From: JBKPFU01 sp046728975
GTDB taxonomy: Bacteria; Actinomycetota; Thermoleophilia; Gaiellales; Gaiellaceae
Direction: 5' to 3'
DNA length: 64,000 nt
Assembly: GCA_046728975.1 (NCBI GenBank)
Contig: JBKPFU010000073.1
Span: forward strand, 1 to 64,000
A model generated the notes under the pieces. The model saw nothing but the letters and a program-made list of their open reading frames with translations, did not search any database and had not been told where the DNA came from. Positions 7,939 through 17,923 of the stretch are shown in pieces; within the stretch, counting starts at the first letter, position 1, and each line of letters opens with the position of its first letter. The position numbers and the translations under genes are program-made.

Positions 7939-10900
7939 GCCAGCGTCTCGATCGACCCTTTCTCGGCCTCCTCGCCGAGCTCGGCGAGCTCCCGATCGAG
8001 ATGATCCACGATCGTCCGCGCGCCCATGCGTGCGAAGGCGGCGCGCGCGCGCTCGAGCTCGGTCCGGGCGCCGCCGAGGTCGCCGAAGGTCTTGAGTGCG
8101 CGTGCCAGTTCGCTCCGCGTCTCACAGACGTCGATCACGAGCTGTTGCTCCTCCATCAGCCGTAGCGCTTCCGCGAACGCCGTCGCCGCAGTCGTCGGTT
8201 CGGCGCTCGCCGTTGCGACAACTGCCTCCCCGACGAGGAGTGCGGCGCGCGCATAGTGGTCCTCCTCGGGGACGCTGCGCGCCGCGAACGCGATGAGTTC
8301 GCGCGCGTCGTCGACGCGACCACCCCTTACGAGCGTCTCTGCCAGGTGACGATAGATGTCGATCGCGATCCAGCCGCCGCACTCGAGTGCGAGCGGAAGG
8401 GCTGTGCGAAGCTGTTGCTCGGCCTCCTCGACCGCGCCCCGAGCGAGGTCGTAACGCGCCAGTGAGCGCAGGTTCTGGATCTGCAGAAACGTGTCGCCCG
8501 TTCGCTCGAGCCACTCCAGCGCCTGCGCCGCGAGCTGTTCCGCGACCTCCTCCTCGCCTCGGTAGTACTTAACAACGCCGAGCGCGGTCGTTGCGCGTGC
8601 CTCGTCACGGTGGCTGCCCTCCTCACCCGCGAGCGCGACCGCCTGCTCAAACTGCTCTTCCGCTTCTGCGAGCTCTCCGAGATTCATCAGCTCGCTACCG
8701 AGCCGGAGATGGGCCTCCGTCAAGAGCGCGCGGTCACCGTACTCCCTCGCGCGCTCCACTGCAGTCCGAAGGTCGTCTACGGCCGCGGCCGCCTGACGGT
8801 CGAACCAAGCTCGTACATTCGCGAGCTCGAAGCTGACGAGGATCTCGAGGCGGCGGTCGCCGATCTCCCTCGCGATCGCCGCGGCCTCAGATAGCCGTTG
8901 ACGTTCTTCGGCGGCTAAACCCTGCTTCCAGTCCACGTTCGCGAGCGTGAGAAGTGCGGCACAGCGAAGAGCGGGCTGATCCGGGTCCGCCGCTGCCGCT
9001 ACGACGTCCACGAGCTCGTCACGCGCAAGCTTCAGTTCCCCGCGGCCCACGATCATTCGCGCACGTCGGTAGCGGAGGTCCGCCCGGGTCACGACATCGG
9101 CCTCGTCGGCGAGCTCGAGCGCACGTGTGTAAAAGCGCTCCGCCTCGCGGAACCCCTCCCGGCGCTCGGCTTTCGCTGCCGCGCGCTTGAGCGCGGCTAC
9201 GGCGCGCTCGATGGGTGGCGGCTCGGGCGGGCGCGCGACGGTGCGTGCCGTGAGGCACGCCTGCTCAAGGTGGTACGCCACGATCTCGCTTAGCTCCTGC
9301 TCGCGGCCCGGCAGACCAATTACCCAGTCGGCAAAGCGGCGGTGGAGCACGGCGCGACGCCCTTTCGGGAGCTGGCCGTAAGAGACGTCGCGGATCAGGG
9401 CGTGCTTGAAGGCGTACGCGCGTTCGTCCGCCATCCGCGAGGCGTCGCCGGGCCGCACGAGGTCACGCCGCTCAAGCTCCGCCAGCGCCTCGTCGAGATC
9501 ACCTTCGATCCCGTTCATCGAGGCGACGGCGCCGAGCCAGAACGTGGTGCCGATCACCGAAGCGTTCTGGGCGAGGCGCTTCTCGTTCGCCCCCAGCTGG
9601 TCGAGCCGCGACGCGATCAACGCCTGCAGGTTCGACGGCACCGGGAACTCGTCGCCGTCGGCCGAAGCCCCGGCCTCGGCGAGCATACGCACCGTCTCCT
9701 CCAGGAAGAGCGGGTTTCCACCGGCCGCGTCGAGCAGCCGGTCGACCGGCACCTGGACGCCCTCGGGGACCAGCCGAGCAACCAGTTCGACGCTGTCTTC
9801 GCCGCTGAGCGCATCGAGCTCCAGAACCCGACGCCTGCCGGTCGGGGTGAAAATCGGGAGTGGCGACTCCGCCGCCTCGGGCCTCGCGGTGCCGAGCACG
9901 AGCAGCGGAGCCTCGGCGCTGCTCTCGCCGACGAACGCCAGCAGCTCGAGCAGGGTCGGCTCCGCCCAGTGCAGGTCCTCGATGACGACGACGGTCGACC
10001 GCCGCTCGGCGCGCAGCTCGAGAAGGCGGCGGAGGCCCCAGTGCAGCTCCGATTGGCCAATGTCGGCCGCCGAATACGTGCCGCGGGGTGTCGTGGCGAC
10101 GCCCAAGAGGTTCGAGACCGCGGCAGCGATCGTGCGGAGCTCGTCCGGGTCGGAGGTTCCCAGCGTCTCCAGCAGCCCGGCCAGCTTCGCCGTCGTCGTG
10201 TCGCCGTCGTCGTTGCGACGGATCCCTGCGGCGTCCTTGATGATCTCGGCGACGGGCCAGTACGTAATTCCTTCGCCGTACGAGAGGCACCTGCCCCAGT
10301 AAATGTCGCAGCGGTCCTCGAGTCGGCGTACGAGCTCCACCAGCAGTCGGCTCTTGCCGATTCCGGGCGAGCCCAGGATGGTCGCGATACCGACGCGCCG
10401 CTCCTGGAGAACCGCGTCGCAGAACGACGAGAGCTCCTCGAGCTCCACGTCGCGCCCGACGAGTGGCATCTCGACGACCGGTGTGCCGGGGGCGCCGTCC
10501 CGCGCACGAAGTACCTCCCAGACGGCTACGGGCGCCGACTTTCCCTTCGCCTGCAACGGCTCCACTTCGCGGAATTCGAATAGCCCCTTCGCGGCGAGGT
10601 AGGTCTGTTCACCTACGAGGATGCCATCGGTCGGCGCACCGGACTGGATTCGAGCAGCGGTGTTCAGCACGTCTCCCGCCGCCGACCACTCCCCCTCGGC
10701 CACACGCGCACCCAGCATGACGAGCGCCTCACCGGTATGGATTCCGATCCGGATGTGGAGGTCGAGCCACTCATCTGCGGCGTTTAGGTCGGCAATTGCC
10801 TCACGAACGGCTAGGCCGGCGCGAATCGCGCGCTCCGGGTCGTCTTCGTGCGCCTTCGGCGTTCCGAAGAGCGCGAGCACGGCATCGCCGCTGAACTTCT

Positions 10901-11150
10901 CGAACGTGCCTCCGTGTCCCTCGAGCTCGGCGCGCACCCGCGCGTGGTACGGAGCGACGAGTTCCTTCACGTCTTCGGGGTCGAGCTGCTCGGACCGCGC
11001 GGTCGAGCCGACGAGGTCGACGAAAATCGCGGTGATGACCTTTCGCTCTTCGCCCGGCGACGGCGGCGCCTCGGCCATTGCCGTGCCGCAGGCGAGGCAG
11101 AACTTTGCCTGCTGCGGGTTCTCGGTGCCGCATGCGGTGCAAAAGGGCAT
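7935..11150 (-). CDS. Class III adenylate/guanylate cyclase - AAA ATPase - TPR regulator (copy 1)
   Basis: 1071 residues. The N-terminus (1-25) is a zinc ribbon, CTAC...CLAC. The cyclase domain (about 36-215) has both metal-binding Asp (IFVDLVGST and FSGDAVLALFG) and the transition-state Asn/Arg (GDVLNTAARIQ), so it looks catalytically competent. A STAND-like ATPase follows, with Walker A GSPGIGKS and Walker B VVVIEDLHWAEP. The C-terminal about 450 residues are Ala/Leu/Glu-rich helical repeats of TPR type. Such proteins couple an oligomerisation/ATPase platform and a ligand-sensing repeat domain to cyclic nucleotide production. The substrate (ATP or GTP) and the signal are not deducible. Two paralogues lie at 25,946 and 53,643. 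It ends convergently with the secreted repeat protein. Confidence 0.9.
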   Translation of the reverse strand: MPFCTACGTENPQQAKFCLACGTAMAEAPPSPGEERKVITAIFVDLVGSTARSEQLDPEDVKELVAPYHARVRAELEGHGGTFEKFSGDAVLALFGTPKAHEDDPERAIRAGLAVREAIADLNAADEWLDLHIRIGIHTGEALVMLGARVAEGEWSAAGDVLNTAARIQSGAPTDGILVGEQTYLAAKGLFEFREVEPLQAKGKSAPVAVWEVLRARDGAPGTPVVEMPLVGRDVELEELSSFCDAVLQERRVGIATILGSPGIGKSRLLVELVRRLEDRCDIYWGRCLSYGEGITYWPVAEIIKDAAGIRRNDDGDTTTAKLAGLLETLGTSDPDELRTIAAAVSNLLGVATTPRGTYSAADIGQSELHWGLRRLLELRAERRSTVVVIEDLHWAEPTLLELLAFVGESSAEAPLLVLGTARPEAAESPLPIFTPTGRRRVLELDALSGEDSVELVARLVPEGVQVPVDRLLDAAGGNPLFLEETVRMLAEAGASADGDEFPVPSNLQALIASRLDQLGANEKRLAQNASVIGTTFWLGAVASMNGIEGDLDEALAELERRDLVRPGDASRMADERAYAFKHALIRDVSYGQLPKGRRAVLHRRFADWVIGLPGREQELSEIVAYHLEQACLTARTVARPPEPPPIERAVAALKRAAAKAERREGFREAERFYTRALELADEADVVTRADLRYRRARMIVGRGELKLARDELVDVVAAAADPDQPALRCAALLTLANVDWKQGLAAEERQRLSEAAAIAREIGDRRLEILVSFELANVRAWFDRQAAAAVDDLRTAVERAREYGDRALLTEAHLRLGSELMNLGELAEAEEQFEQAVALAGEEGSHRDEARATTALGVVKYYRGEEEVAEQLAAQALEWLERTGDTFLQIQNLRSLARYDLARGAVEEAEQQLRTALPLALECGGWIAIDIYRHLAETLVRGGRVDDARELIAFAARSVPEEDHYARAALLVGEAVVATASAEPTTAATAFAEALRLMEEQQLVIDVCETRSELARALKTFGDLGGARTELERARAAFARMGARTIVDHLDRELAELGEEAEKGSIETLA

Positions 11151-11221
11151 AGCGGAAGCGTACGCCTAGCACGCGCAGGCTTGGTAGAGGAATCTCTACC
11201 TATGCCGAATCAAGGCGGGCG

Positions 11222-12358
11222 CTAGGCGGCCTCCGGTGCCGCACGGCTCTGTGCGGCCACCAAGGTAGCCAGGCAGATTCCGGCCATGACTAGGTAGGGC
11301 ACAGCGTCTCCAGTCGCGTCCGCGAGCGCTCCACCCGCGGCCGGTCCGATGAGCGCGCCGACCGCCCAGCAGGCGTTCATGACTCCGAAGGCGAGCCCCT
11401 GGGCGATGCCGAGCCTCTCGGCGCCGTCGGAGATGATCGCCAGGGCCGGCGTGTAGAAGCTGCCATAGGCGATTCCCGCCGCGAGCACGAGCACGACGAT
11501 CAGCTCGGGTCGCCCCGCCAAGGCCAGCGCGATTGAGACGATCACCGATCCGATGAGCGCCATCCGCACCGGTTGCAATCGGCCGCGCCGGTCGGAGTAG
11601 CGGCCGATCATCGGATTGAGCACGACCTCGAGCGCGGTCGTCGCCAGAAAGACGGCGCCGATCGCGATCGCGCGCCAGCCGAAGTCGCCGAGCCGGAGCG
11701 GCACGAGCACGACCAGCACACCGAAGAGCAGCGCCGGGAGCGTGATCAGCCACAGCCCCGCCGCGAACTGAGGTTCGGTCAGGGCCTTTCGCGCACGCGC
11801 GAGCGACTGCGGCTCGGCGGGGGTCCCCTCGGTGGAGGCCGCGGCCACAAGCAGGGCGAGGCCGAGGACGGCGACAACGACGAATGACCACCGCGCGCCG
11901 ACGACTCCCGCTGCGCCGCCGAGCGCCGGGCCCAACAGCGCGCCGAACACGGCCGCGCCCATCGCACCGCCGAGGAGCTCCCCTCGGCGTTCTCGCGGCG
12001 CGGCCGAAATCAGCCACGCAAGGCCGCCGGCCCAAGAAAAGACGCTCCCGATTCCCTGGAGGAGCCGTGAAGCCCCGAGCGTCCAAACGTCTCCGGCGAC
12101 CGCGAAACCGACGCTGGCGATCGACATCAGCACGAGGCCGCCCAGCACGGCGGGCTTCGGCCCGAAACGCGCCGCCGCTAGACCGCCGGGGACGGCAGCG
12201 AGCAGGGCCCCCGCGGCGTACGTGCCCATCAGCACGCCCGCGCCGCTCTTCGACAGGCCGAATTCGTCCGCGTAATGCGGCAGCAGCGGCGTCAAGACCG
12301 CGAACAGCATCGTGTCCGTCGCGATGATCGCGCTCACGAGGACGAGCAGCCGGCGCAC
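11222..12358 (-). CDS. MFS transporter (12-TM exporter type)
   Basis: 378 residues starting with GTG at 12358, composed almost entirely of hydrophobic segments compatible with 12 membrane helices. The loop between helices 2 and 3 (AARFGPKPAVLGG) is a variant of the MFS G-x-x-x-D/R-R-x-G-R/K motif. The equivalent loop of the second half is GRYSDRRGRLQPVR, a good match. Length and charge pattern fit drug or sugar efflux MFS proteins. The substrate is unknown. It lies upstream of the cyclase gene with 71 bp between, on the same strand, and is divergent from the transglycosylase gene. Confidence 0.85.
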   Translation of the reverse strand: MRRLLVLVSAIIATDTMLFAVLTPLLPHYADEFGLSKSGAGVLMGTYAAGALLAAVPGGLAAARFGPKPAVLGGLVLMSIASVGFAVAGDVWTLGASRLLQGIGSVFSWAGGLAWLISAAPRERRGELLGGAMGAAVFGALLGPALGGAAGVVGARWSFVVVAVLGLALLVAAASTEGTPAEPQSLARARKALTEPQFAAGLWLITLPALLFGVLVVLVPLRLGDFGWRAIAIGAVFLATTALEVVLNPMIGRYSDRRGRLQPVRMALIGSVIVSIALALAGRPELIVVLVLAAGIAYGSFYTPALAIISDGAERLGIAQGLAFGVMNACWAVGALIGPAAGGALADATGDAVPYLVMAGICLATLVAAQSRAAPEAA

Positions 12359-12541
12359 CGAGCGCGAAGCTATCAGCCGCCGCCTTCGTGGCCGAAGTCA
12401 CTAACTTCAGCGGTTTCCAGCCGTTTAACACCTTCGGTAGGTCGGGAGAAGAACCGACCGTGGGTGCGGTGCTCGCGCCGCAGAGCGCACTGCGCCCGCC
12501 AGAAGAACTGTGGCCATTCACCGAAGAAAGGGGTCTTCTTC

Positions 12542-13114
12542 GTGCACAACAAGGCAGGCTTTCTCGCGCTCGCGCTGTGCGTCGCGCTCGCTGGGGCGCT
12601 CGCGGCAGCCGCCGTCGCACGGGCGCGGCAGGACGCCCACACCGCGTCCGGCTTCTCGGGCGCCGCGTTGACGGCCTATTCGGCCCGGCATCGGGCGCCG
12701 GTCAATCCCCGTCTCACCCGCCGCTTCCGCCAAACCGCGTGGCATTGGGAGTCCGTGATGGGGCAGAAGCGCACACGTTTCGCGTCGCCCTTACACACCC
12801 GGCGCGCGCTCGCCTTCTGGCGCACCCACGCTGGTCGGGTTCGCCGCCAGGCAGGGCGGCCGCCGCATCGCTTTGCGTGGCTCTGCATCCACCGCTACGA
12901 AGGGAGCTGGAGCGACTTCGGCGAGCCCTACTGGGGCGGTCTCCAGATGGACCGCAGCTTCATGCTCCGCTACGCACCGGCCGCGCTCCTGCGGCGAGGC
13001 TGGGCGAACCGCTGGAGCGCGCTCGAGCAGATGTGGGTGGCCGAGCGGGCCTATCGCAGCGGGCGCGGCTTCTACCCGTGGCCGCACACCGCACGGGTAT
13101 GCGGTTTGATCTAG
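12542..13114 (+). CDS. Secreted transglycosylase-like (Rpf/lysozyme-like) protein
   Basis: The start is GTG at 12542, 8 bases after AAAGGGG. It gives 190 residues with signal peptide HNKAGFLALALCVALAG. The C-terminal about 75 residues match the actinobacterial transglycosylase-like/Rpf fold: FAWLCIHRYEGSWSD carries the Glu expected to be catalytic, then YWGGLQMDRSFM, WSALEQMWVAERAY and GFYPWPHTARVCGL with a Cys pairing the first one. Such proteins cleave peptidoglycan glycan strands and influence growth resumption. The leader (about 180 bases from 12359) was checked for a c-di-AMP riboswitch, as seen upstream of some rpf genes, without success. The sigma factor gene follows 40 bp downstream. 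Confidence 0.8.
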   Translation: MHNKAGFLALALCVALAGALAAAAVARARQDAHTASGFSGAALTAYSARHRAPVNPRLTRRFRQTAWHWESVMGQKRTRFASPLHTRRALAFWRTHAGRVRRQAGRPPHRFAWLCIHRYEGSWSDFGEPYWGGLQMDRSFMLRYAPAALLRRGWANRWSALEQMWVAERAYRSGRGFYPWPHTARVCGLI

Positions 13115-13154
13115 ATGAATGAGCTGTCGCAAAAGCGGGGATAACGTTTGACCG

Positions 13155-14204
<1,050 letters not shown>

Positions 14205-14208
14205 CCCG

Positions 14209-16029
14209 CTAGCGAAGCGCGACCGCGAAGAGGCCGCCGAGCACGGCGATACCCACGACCAGCCAGGTGACGTAGTCGCCGATCACGCCGCTGTGCAGCG
14301 CGCGCAGCGCGCCGGCACCCGGTTGGAGGCGTGACAGGCCGCGCCGGATCGGCGCGGTCGCTCGCTCTCGGTTCAGCGCCGCGAGCGCGAGGAGGACGGC
14401 GCCGACCGCTGAAGCCATCCCCCAGAGGACGCTGGCCGTGGGAAGCTGGAGCAGATCGAAGTTCAACACCGGCGGATGCTCCGTGCGTCCTTGCAGGACC
14501 GCTGCGACGTAGCCATGCGTGTCCTGGAAGTGGTGGGCTGCCTCCTCGGCGTGCTGCTCGAGCCCCGGGACGAGGCTGAGGCCCGCGCCCGCAATCGCGA
14601 GCGCCGCCGCGGGGGCGAGCATCAGCGCCGTGCTGCGGGACGGGGCCGATTCGACCTCGCGCTCCTCGTCCGGCTCGGGCGATAGGTATGGCTCATCCGT
14701 AGCGCCGCGGCCGAGGAAGACACGGCCGGCGGCGCGGAGCATCGCGCCCGAGGTGACGATCGAGGCGATCGTGATCACCACCGGCACCCAGTGGTAATGA
14801 AGCTGCGACGCGCCCTCCTCGATCAAGGACTTGCCCATGAACGTTCCCAGCGGGGGCGGCCCTGCGATCGCAACCGCGCAGAGCCCGAACACGACGCCGG
14901 TCGGCGCCAGCTCCTGGGCGCGGCCGCGTAAGTTGAGCTCGTCGACGCTGCCGGCGCGGTAGAGCAGGATGCCGACGCAGAGGAAAAGCGCACCCTTCAG
15001 CAGCCCGTGCGAGAGAACGTAGACGCCCGAGCCCGCGAGGCCCTGTTCCGACAGCAGGGCCACGCCGATCAGGAAGATGCCCGCATGGCCGATCGTGGAG
15101 TAGGCGAGCAGGCGCTTAAGGTGGCGCTGGAGGAAGCACATCGTGGCGCCGAGCAACGCACCCAGCGTCCCGAACCCGAGCAGGATGGCGCGAAAGCCCG
15201 GCCCGTGTGTTTCGGGCACGTCGGCGAAGGCAGTCCAATAGACGCGCGCGGCGCCGTACACGCCGAGCTCGACCATGATTCCGGAGAAGAGGACGCAGAC
15301 CGGGGTGGGGGCGACCGCGTGCGCATCCGCGAGCCAGAAATGGAAGGGCACGACCGCCGCCTTCACGAGCAGCCCGCCCATGAGGAGGGCGAACGCGGCC
15401 ACCACCAGGCCGTCCGCCTTGTGCCCTCCGAGCGCCTGGCCGAGCTGGGCGAGGTTGAGCGCGCCCGTCCGCGCGTACAGCAGGCCGATCCCGAAGAGGA
15501 TGCAGAACGACCCGACGCTGTTCGTGATTGCGAAGTTGATCGCGCCCTGGAGCGGGCTCGCCTCTTCCACCCGGTAGCCGGTGAGCGCGTAGGCGGCGAC
15601 GCTCATCAGCTCGAACCAGACGAACATGTTGAACAGGTCGCCCGAGAGCGCGAATCCCGACATTGCGGCCAGGAAGACGAGCATCAGGACGTGGAACAGC
15701 GTCCCGACCTCGTCGAAGTACCGCCAGGAGAAGACGAGCGACGCGGTCACGAGCGTGCCGGCGAGCGCCGCTATGGCAGCGCCAAAGGCGTCGATCGTGA
15801 AGGAGATCCCGAGCGCGACGCCGTCGCGCGGAGCCCAGCCGCCGAACCAGTAGACGACGTAGTGGTCGGCGGCGTGTGCGAGCAGCACGAGCGAGATCAC
15901 AGCGGCCGCGCCCGCGGCGGCGATGCCGACGAGGTCGTCGAGCCGAACCGGCAGGAAATGGCCGAATGCAGTCAGGAACGCCGCCGCGAGCAGCGGGATC
16001 GCGACCGGCAGCGGCGCGAGGACGTCCAT
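14209..16029 (-). CDS. mrpD: Mrp-type cation/proton antiporter subunit D (NuoM/NuoN-like)
   Basis: The start is ATG at 16029, overlapping the preceding subunit C stop as TGATG. The open frame extends further upstream, but that part lies inside subunit C. 606 residues, polytopic, of the proton-translocating NADH:quinone antiporter family: MLVFLAAMSGFALSGDLFN, MFVWFELMSVAAYALTGY with the conserved Glu, KAAVVPFHFWLADAHAVAPT with the key Lys, and HLKRLLAYSTIGHAGIFLIG. This is the only large antiporter-like subunit of the cluster, since no MrpA is present. It acts in the cytoplasmic membrane, exchanging Na+ or K+ for H+. It is the last gene of the run. Confidence 0.9.
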   Translation of the reverse strand: MDVLAPLPVAIPLLAAAFLTAFGHFLPVRLDDLVGIAAAGAAAVISLVLLAHAADHYVVYWFGGWAPRDGVALGISFTIDAFGAAIAALAGTLVTASLVFSWRYFDEVGTLFHVLMLVFLAAMSGFALSGDLFNMFVWFELMSVAAYALTGYRVEEASPLQGAINFAITNSVGSFCILFGIGLLYARTGALNLAQLGQALGGHKADGLVVAAFALLMGGLLVKAAVVPFHFWLADAHAVAPTPVCVLFSGIMVELGVYGAARVYWTAFADVPETHGPGFRAILLGFGTLGALLGATMCFLQRHLKRLLAYSTIGHAGIFLIGVALLSEQGLAGSGVYVLSHGLLKGALFLCVGILLYRAGSVDELNLRGRAQELAPTGVVFGLCAVAIAGPPPLGTFMGKSLIEEGASQLHYHWVPVVITIASIVTSGAMLRAAGRVFLGRGATDEPYLSPEPDEEREVESAPSRSTALMLAPAAALAIAGAGLSLVPGLEQHAEEAAHHFQDTHGYVAAVLQGRTEHPPVLNFDLLQLPTASVLWGMASAVGAVLLALAALNRERATAPIRRGLSRLQPGAGALRALHSGVIGDYVTWLVVGIAVLGGLFAVALR

Positions 16030-16373
16030 CAGCCGCGCATCGGCCGGAGCTCCTCGGGGTCCATCGTGCCGGCGTGCCGCTTGCCCAGAATCGCCAGCGC
16101 CAGCAGGAGCGCCGCGACCGTGACGCCGACGACGATGTCCGTGAGCGTCAGCGCCTGGACAACGGGGTCGACCGCCTTCGTTCCCTGCTTGACGTCCTTG
16201 AAGATCGGAGCCGTCCCGCCCTTCACGTAGCCGACGCTCAGGAGCAATACGTACGTCGACGACTGCGTGACCGACAGGCAGACCACGAGGTGGATGAAGT
16301 TCCGGCTCGTGACGATCCCGAAGATTCCGACGACGAAGATCCAGACTGCGAGGAGGTACGGGAGGTAGCTCAT
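16029..16373 (-). CDS. mrpC: Mrp-type antiporter subunit C (NuoK-like)
   Basis: A 114-residue protein with three hydrophobic helices, typical of MrpC/MbhG and NuoK. Conserved pieces are GIFGIVTSRNFIHLVVCLSV, with the NuoK-type membrane Glu position replaced as in MrpC, and PVVQALTLTDIVVGVTVAALL. The stop overlaps the next gene's ATG by one base and its own start overlaps the previous stop by four bases, so translation is probably coupled through the operon. Confidence 0.88.
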   Translation of the reverse strand: MSYLPYLLAVWIFVVGIFGIVTSRNFIHLVVCLSVTQSSTYVLLLSVGYVKGGTAPIFKDVKQGTKAVDPVVQALTLTDIVVGVTVAALLLALAILGKRHAGTMDPEELRPMRG

Positions 16374-17110
16374 TTGGGCTTGCCGGCGAGCACGAACGCG
16401 CGCTCTTCGAGGAACTCGCTGAAGACGAGGACGAACGCCGACGCGACCTCGAGCGCTGTCGCCCAGTTGAGCAGCGGGATGCTGCCGCCGGACGACAGCT
16501 TCCCGGCGACACCGTGGGGCAGGAGGTTGTGGAGGAACGGTGTTCCGAGGAAGAGCGCGATGAGACCGACGGTCACGTAACCGCCGGCTCCGAGTCCCTC
16601 ACCGAGGTCTACCACCGGTGTCGGCGTCGAGCGCCGGTAGGGACGGAACGCGCCTGCGAGCCAGAGCAGCAGGAACGCGGAGGCGACGATGACGCCGCCC
16701 TGAAACCCTCCTCCGGGCGTGATCGCGCCGTGCGCGACGACCCACAGCCCGAGCACGAGCGTCGCCGCGGCGAGTGAAATCCCGACCGCACGCAGCGCGT
16801 CGCTGTCGACCGCGTCCGTGAGCTCCGGGACGTCCTCCTCGCGCTGCTCGCGTAGGAGCAACGCGACTCCTGTGACCGCCGCGAACAGGATGAAGACCTC
16901 GCCCAGGGTGTCGAGCCCGCGGTAGTCGAAGACGACCGCCGTGACAACGTTCGTCGCTTGCCGTTCGGGGACCGCGGCCTCGTTCAGGATCCTTCCGTAC
17001 TGCCCGCGGTAGTGGCCGAAGTCCGGCAGTCCGGCGGTGCCCCATAGAAGCAGCGCCGCAAGGCCTGCGAGGCCGGCGCCGAGCAGCACAGAGCGGGCGC
17101 GCCTGTTCAC
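16370..17110 (-). CDS. mrpB: Fused MbhE-like plus MrpB subunit
   Basis: 246 residues, about seven membrane helices. The N-terminal about 90 residues (GLPDFGHYRGQYGRILNEAA, TNVVTAVVFDYRGLDTLGEV) match the MbhE/C-terminal-MrpA module. The rest is MrpB: VVAHGAITPGGGFQGGVIVA is the family signature, followed by LNWATALEVASAFVLVFSEF. In most bacteria the first module is the end of MrpA and MrpB is separate, whereas in archaeal Mbh it is a separate small subunit. Here the two are fused. Four-base overlaps occur on both sides. The role is structural in the cation pathway of the antiporter. Confidence 0.85.
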   Translation of the reverse strand: MNRRARSVLLGAGLAGLAALLLWGTAGLPDFGHYRGQYGRILNEAAVPERQATNVVTAVVFDYRGLDTLGEVFILFAAVTGVALLLREQREEDVPELTDAVDSDALRAVGISLAAATLVLGLWVVAHGAITPGGGFQGGVIVASAFLLLWLAGAFRPYRRSTPTPVVDLGEGLGAGGYVTVGLIALFLGTPFLHNLLPHGVAGKLSSGGSIPLLNWATALEVASAFVLVFSEFLEERAFVLAGKPK

Positions 17111-17340
17111 TCCGCGCGGTGGAGCATGATGGCGACCAGCAACACGACCGGGTAGCCGATCGTCCCCACCACGAGCGCCGAGAGCGCCACGTCCGGCGCC
17201 TGGAGCAGGAGGAAAAAGACGACCAGCAGCAGCGAGTAGAGGCTGCTGACCATCGCGAGGCGGACGAGGTCACGCGTCAGGACGACGGCCAATGCGCCGG
17301 CGCCGACGAGCACCGTTGCGACGAGCTGGAGAGCGTTCAC
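17107..17340 (-). CDS. DUF4040/MbhD-like antiporter subunit
   Basis: 77 residues from GTG at 17340, three hydrophobic helices: LQLVATVLVGAGALAVVLTR, RLAMVSSLYSLLLVVFFLLL and APDVALSALVVGTIGYPVVL. The QAPDVA(L)-x-x-x-V-G motif is that of DUF4040, found near the end of MrpA and as the separate subunit MbhD of membrane-bound hydrogenases. Its separate existence, and the lack of a full MrpA, gives this cluster the Mbh-type layout. Its start overlaps the subunit G stop by four bases. Confidence 0.85.
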   Translation of the reverse strand: MNALQLVATVLVGAGALAVVLTRDLVRLAMVSSLYSLLLVVFFLLLQAPDVALSALVVGTIGYPVVLLVAIMLHRAE

Positions 17341-17672
17341 GGGGCGCCCCTCTCGCGCTCGGCCGGGCTCGACTCGAGCCGGCCGCGCATCTCCAGCCGG
17401 ATCACCCTCGCCGTTGCGGTGCCGAGCGCCGAGCCCGCGAGCGCGAGGACGACCGCGATCAACACGGCGGCGAGGCCCTGCGCCGACACGAAGCCTTCGC
17501 GCACGCAGACTGCGGCCGCAAGCAGTGTGGGCCCGAGCGTCGTTCCGGCGCCGGCGTAGTGGAGGCGGTCGATCGCGTTCCGCATCGCAAGGAGCCCGAG
17601 GCACGCGAGGAGCTCGGCGGCGACGCCAAGGCTGACGAGGACGTAGACGGCGTAGTCGCGCGTGGTCGTCAC
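17337..17672 (-). CDS. mrpG: Mrp-type antiporter subunit G
   Basis: 111 residues from GTG at 17672, overlapping the subunit F stop by four bases. The MrpG signature is clear: VLVSLGVAAELLACLGLLAM followed by RLHYAGAGTTLGPTLLAAAV. Three membrane helices and a charged C-terminal tail (RLEMRGRLESSPAERERGAP) are typical. It is a small accessory subunit of the cation/proton antiporter. A longer open frame upstream is just the reading of subunit F and E DNA in another frame. Confidence 0.87.
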   Translation of the reverse strand: MTTTRDYAVYVLVSLGVAAELLACLGLLAMRNAIDRLHYAGAGTTLGPTLLAAAVCVREGFVSAQGLAAVLIAVVLALAGSALGTATARVIRLEMRGRLESSPAERERGAP

Positions 17673-17923
17673 AGCTTCCGGTCGGCGATGAAGCGGACGA
17701 AGATCAGCGCCGCCACGAAGTTCGTGAACGCGAGCACGAGCGGCAGCGTGTAGTACGAGTTGCGGTGGTAGCCCTCGGAGATCAGAAGCAGCACCATCGC
17801 CACGATCGTTCCCGCGAGCTCGATGGCGACGAGCGCCTCGAGCAGCGCGCCCCGCATGACGACGTAGCCGCAGGGGACCACCGCCAGCAACAGGATCGTC
17901 GCGCCGATCAGCCAGACGTTCAT
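17669..17923 (-). CDS. mrpF: Mrp-type antiporter subunit F
   Basis: 84 residues with ATG at 17923, overlapping the subunit E stop by four bases. Three predicted helices with MrpF-like features: LLAVVPCGYVVMRGALLEAL, VAIELAGTIVAMVLLL and YTLPLVLAFTNFVAALIFVR, in which Phe-Val-Ala near the end is conserved. It is an accessory subunit of the same membrane complex. Confidence 0.85.
   Translation of the reverse strand: MNVWLIGATILLLAVVPCGYVVMRGALLEALVAIELAGTIVAMVLLLISEGYHRNSYYTLPLVLAFTNFVAALIFVRFIADRKL

Noticed and set aside
9342..10583. 413-codon plus-strand frame inside the first cyclase gene
   Set aside because: The minus strand encodes the AAA domain with clear Walker motifs; the opposite reading is an artefact of high GC.
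12359..12541. Possible c-di-AMP riboswitch upstream of the transglycosylase gene
   Set aside because: Such switches occur upstream of rpf-like genes in actinobacteria, but none of the conserved core segments could be matched here.
14209..16512. 767-residue version of antiporter subunit D
   Set aside because: The extra 160 residues read subunit C DNA in the wrong frame; the ATG at 16029 overlapping the subunit C stop is the proper start.
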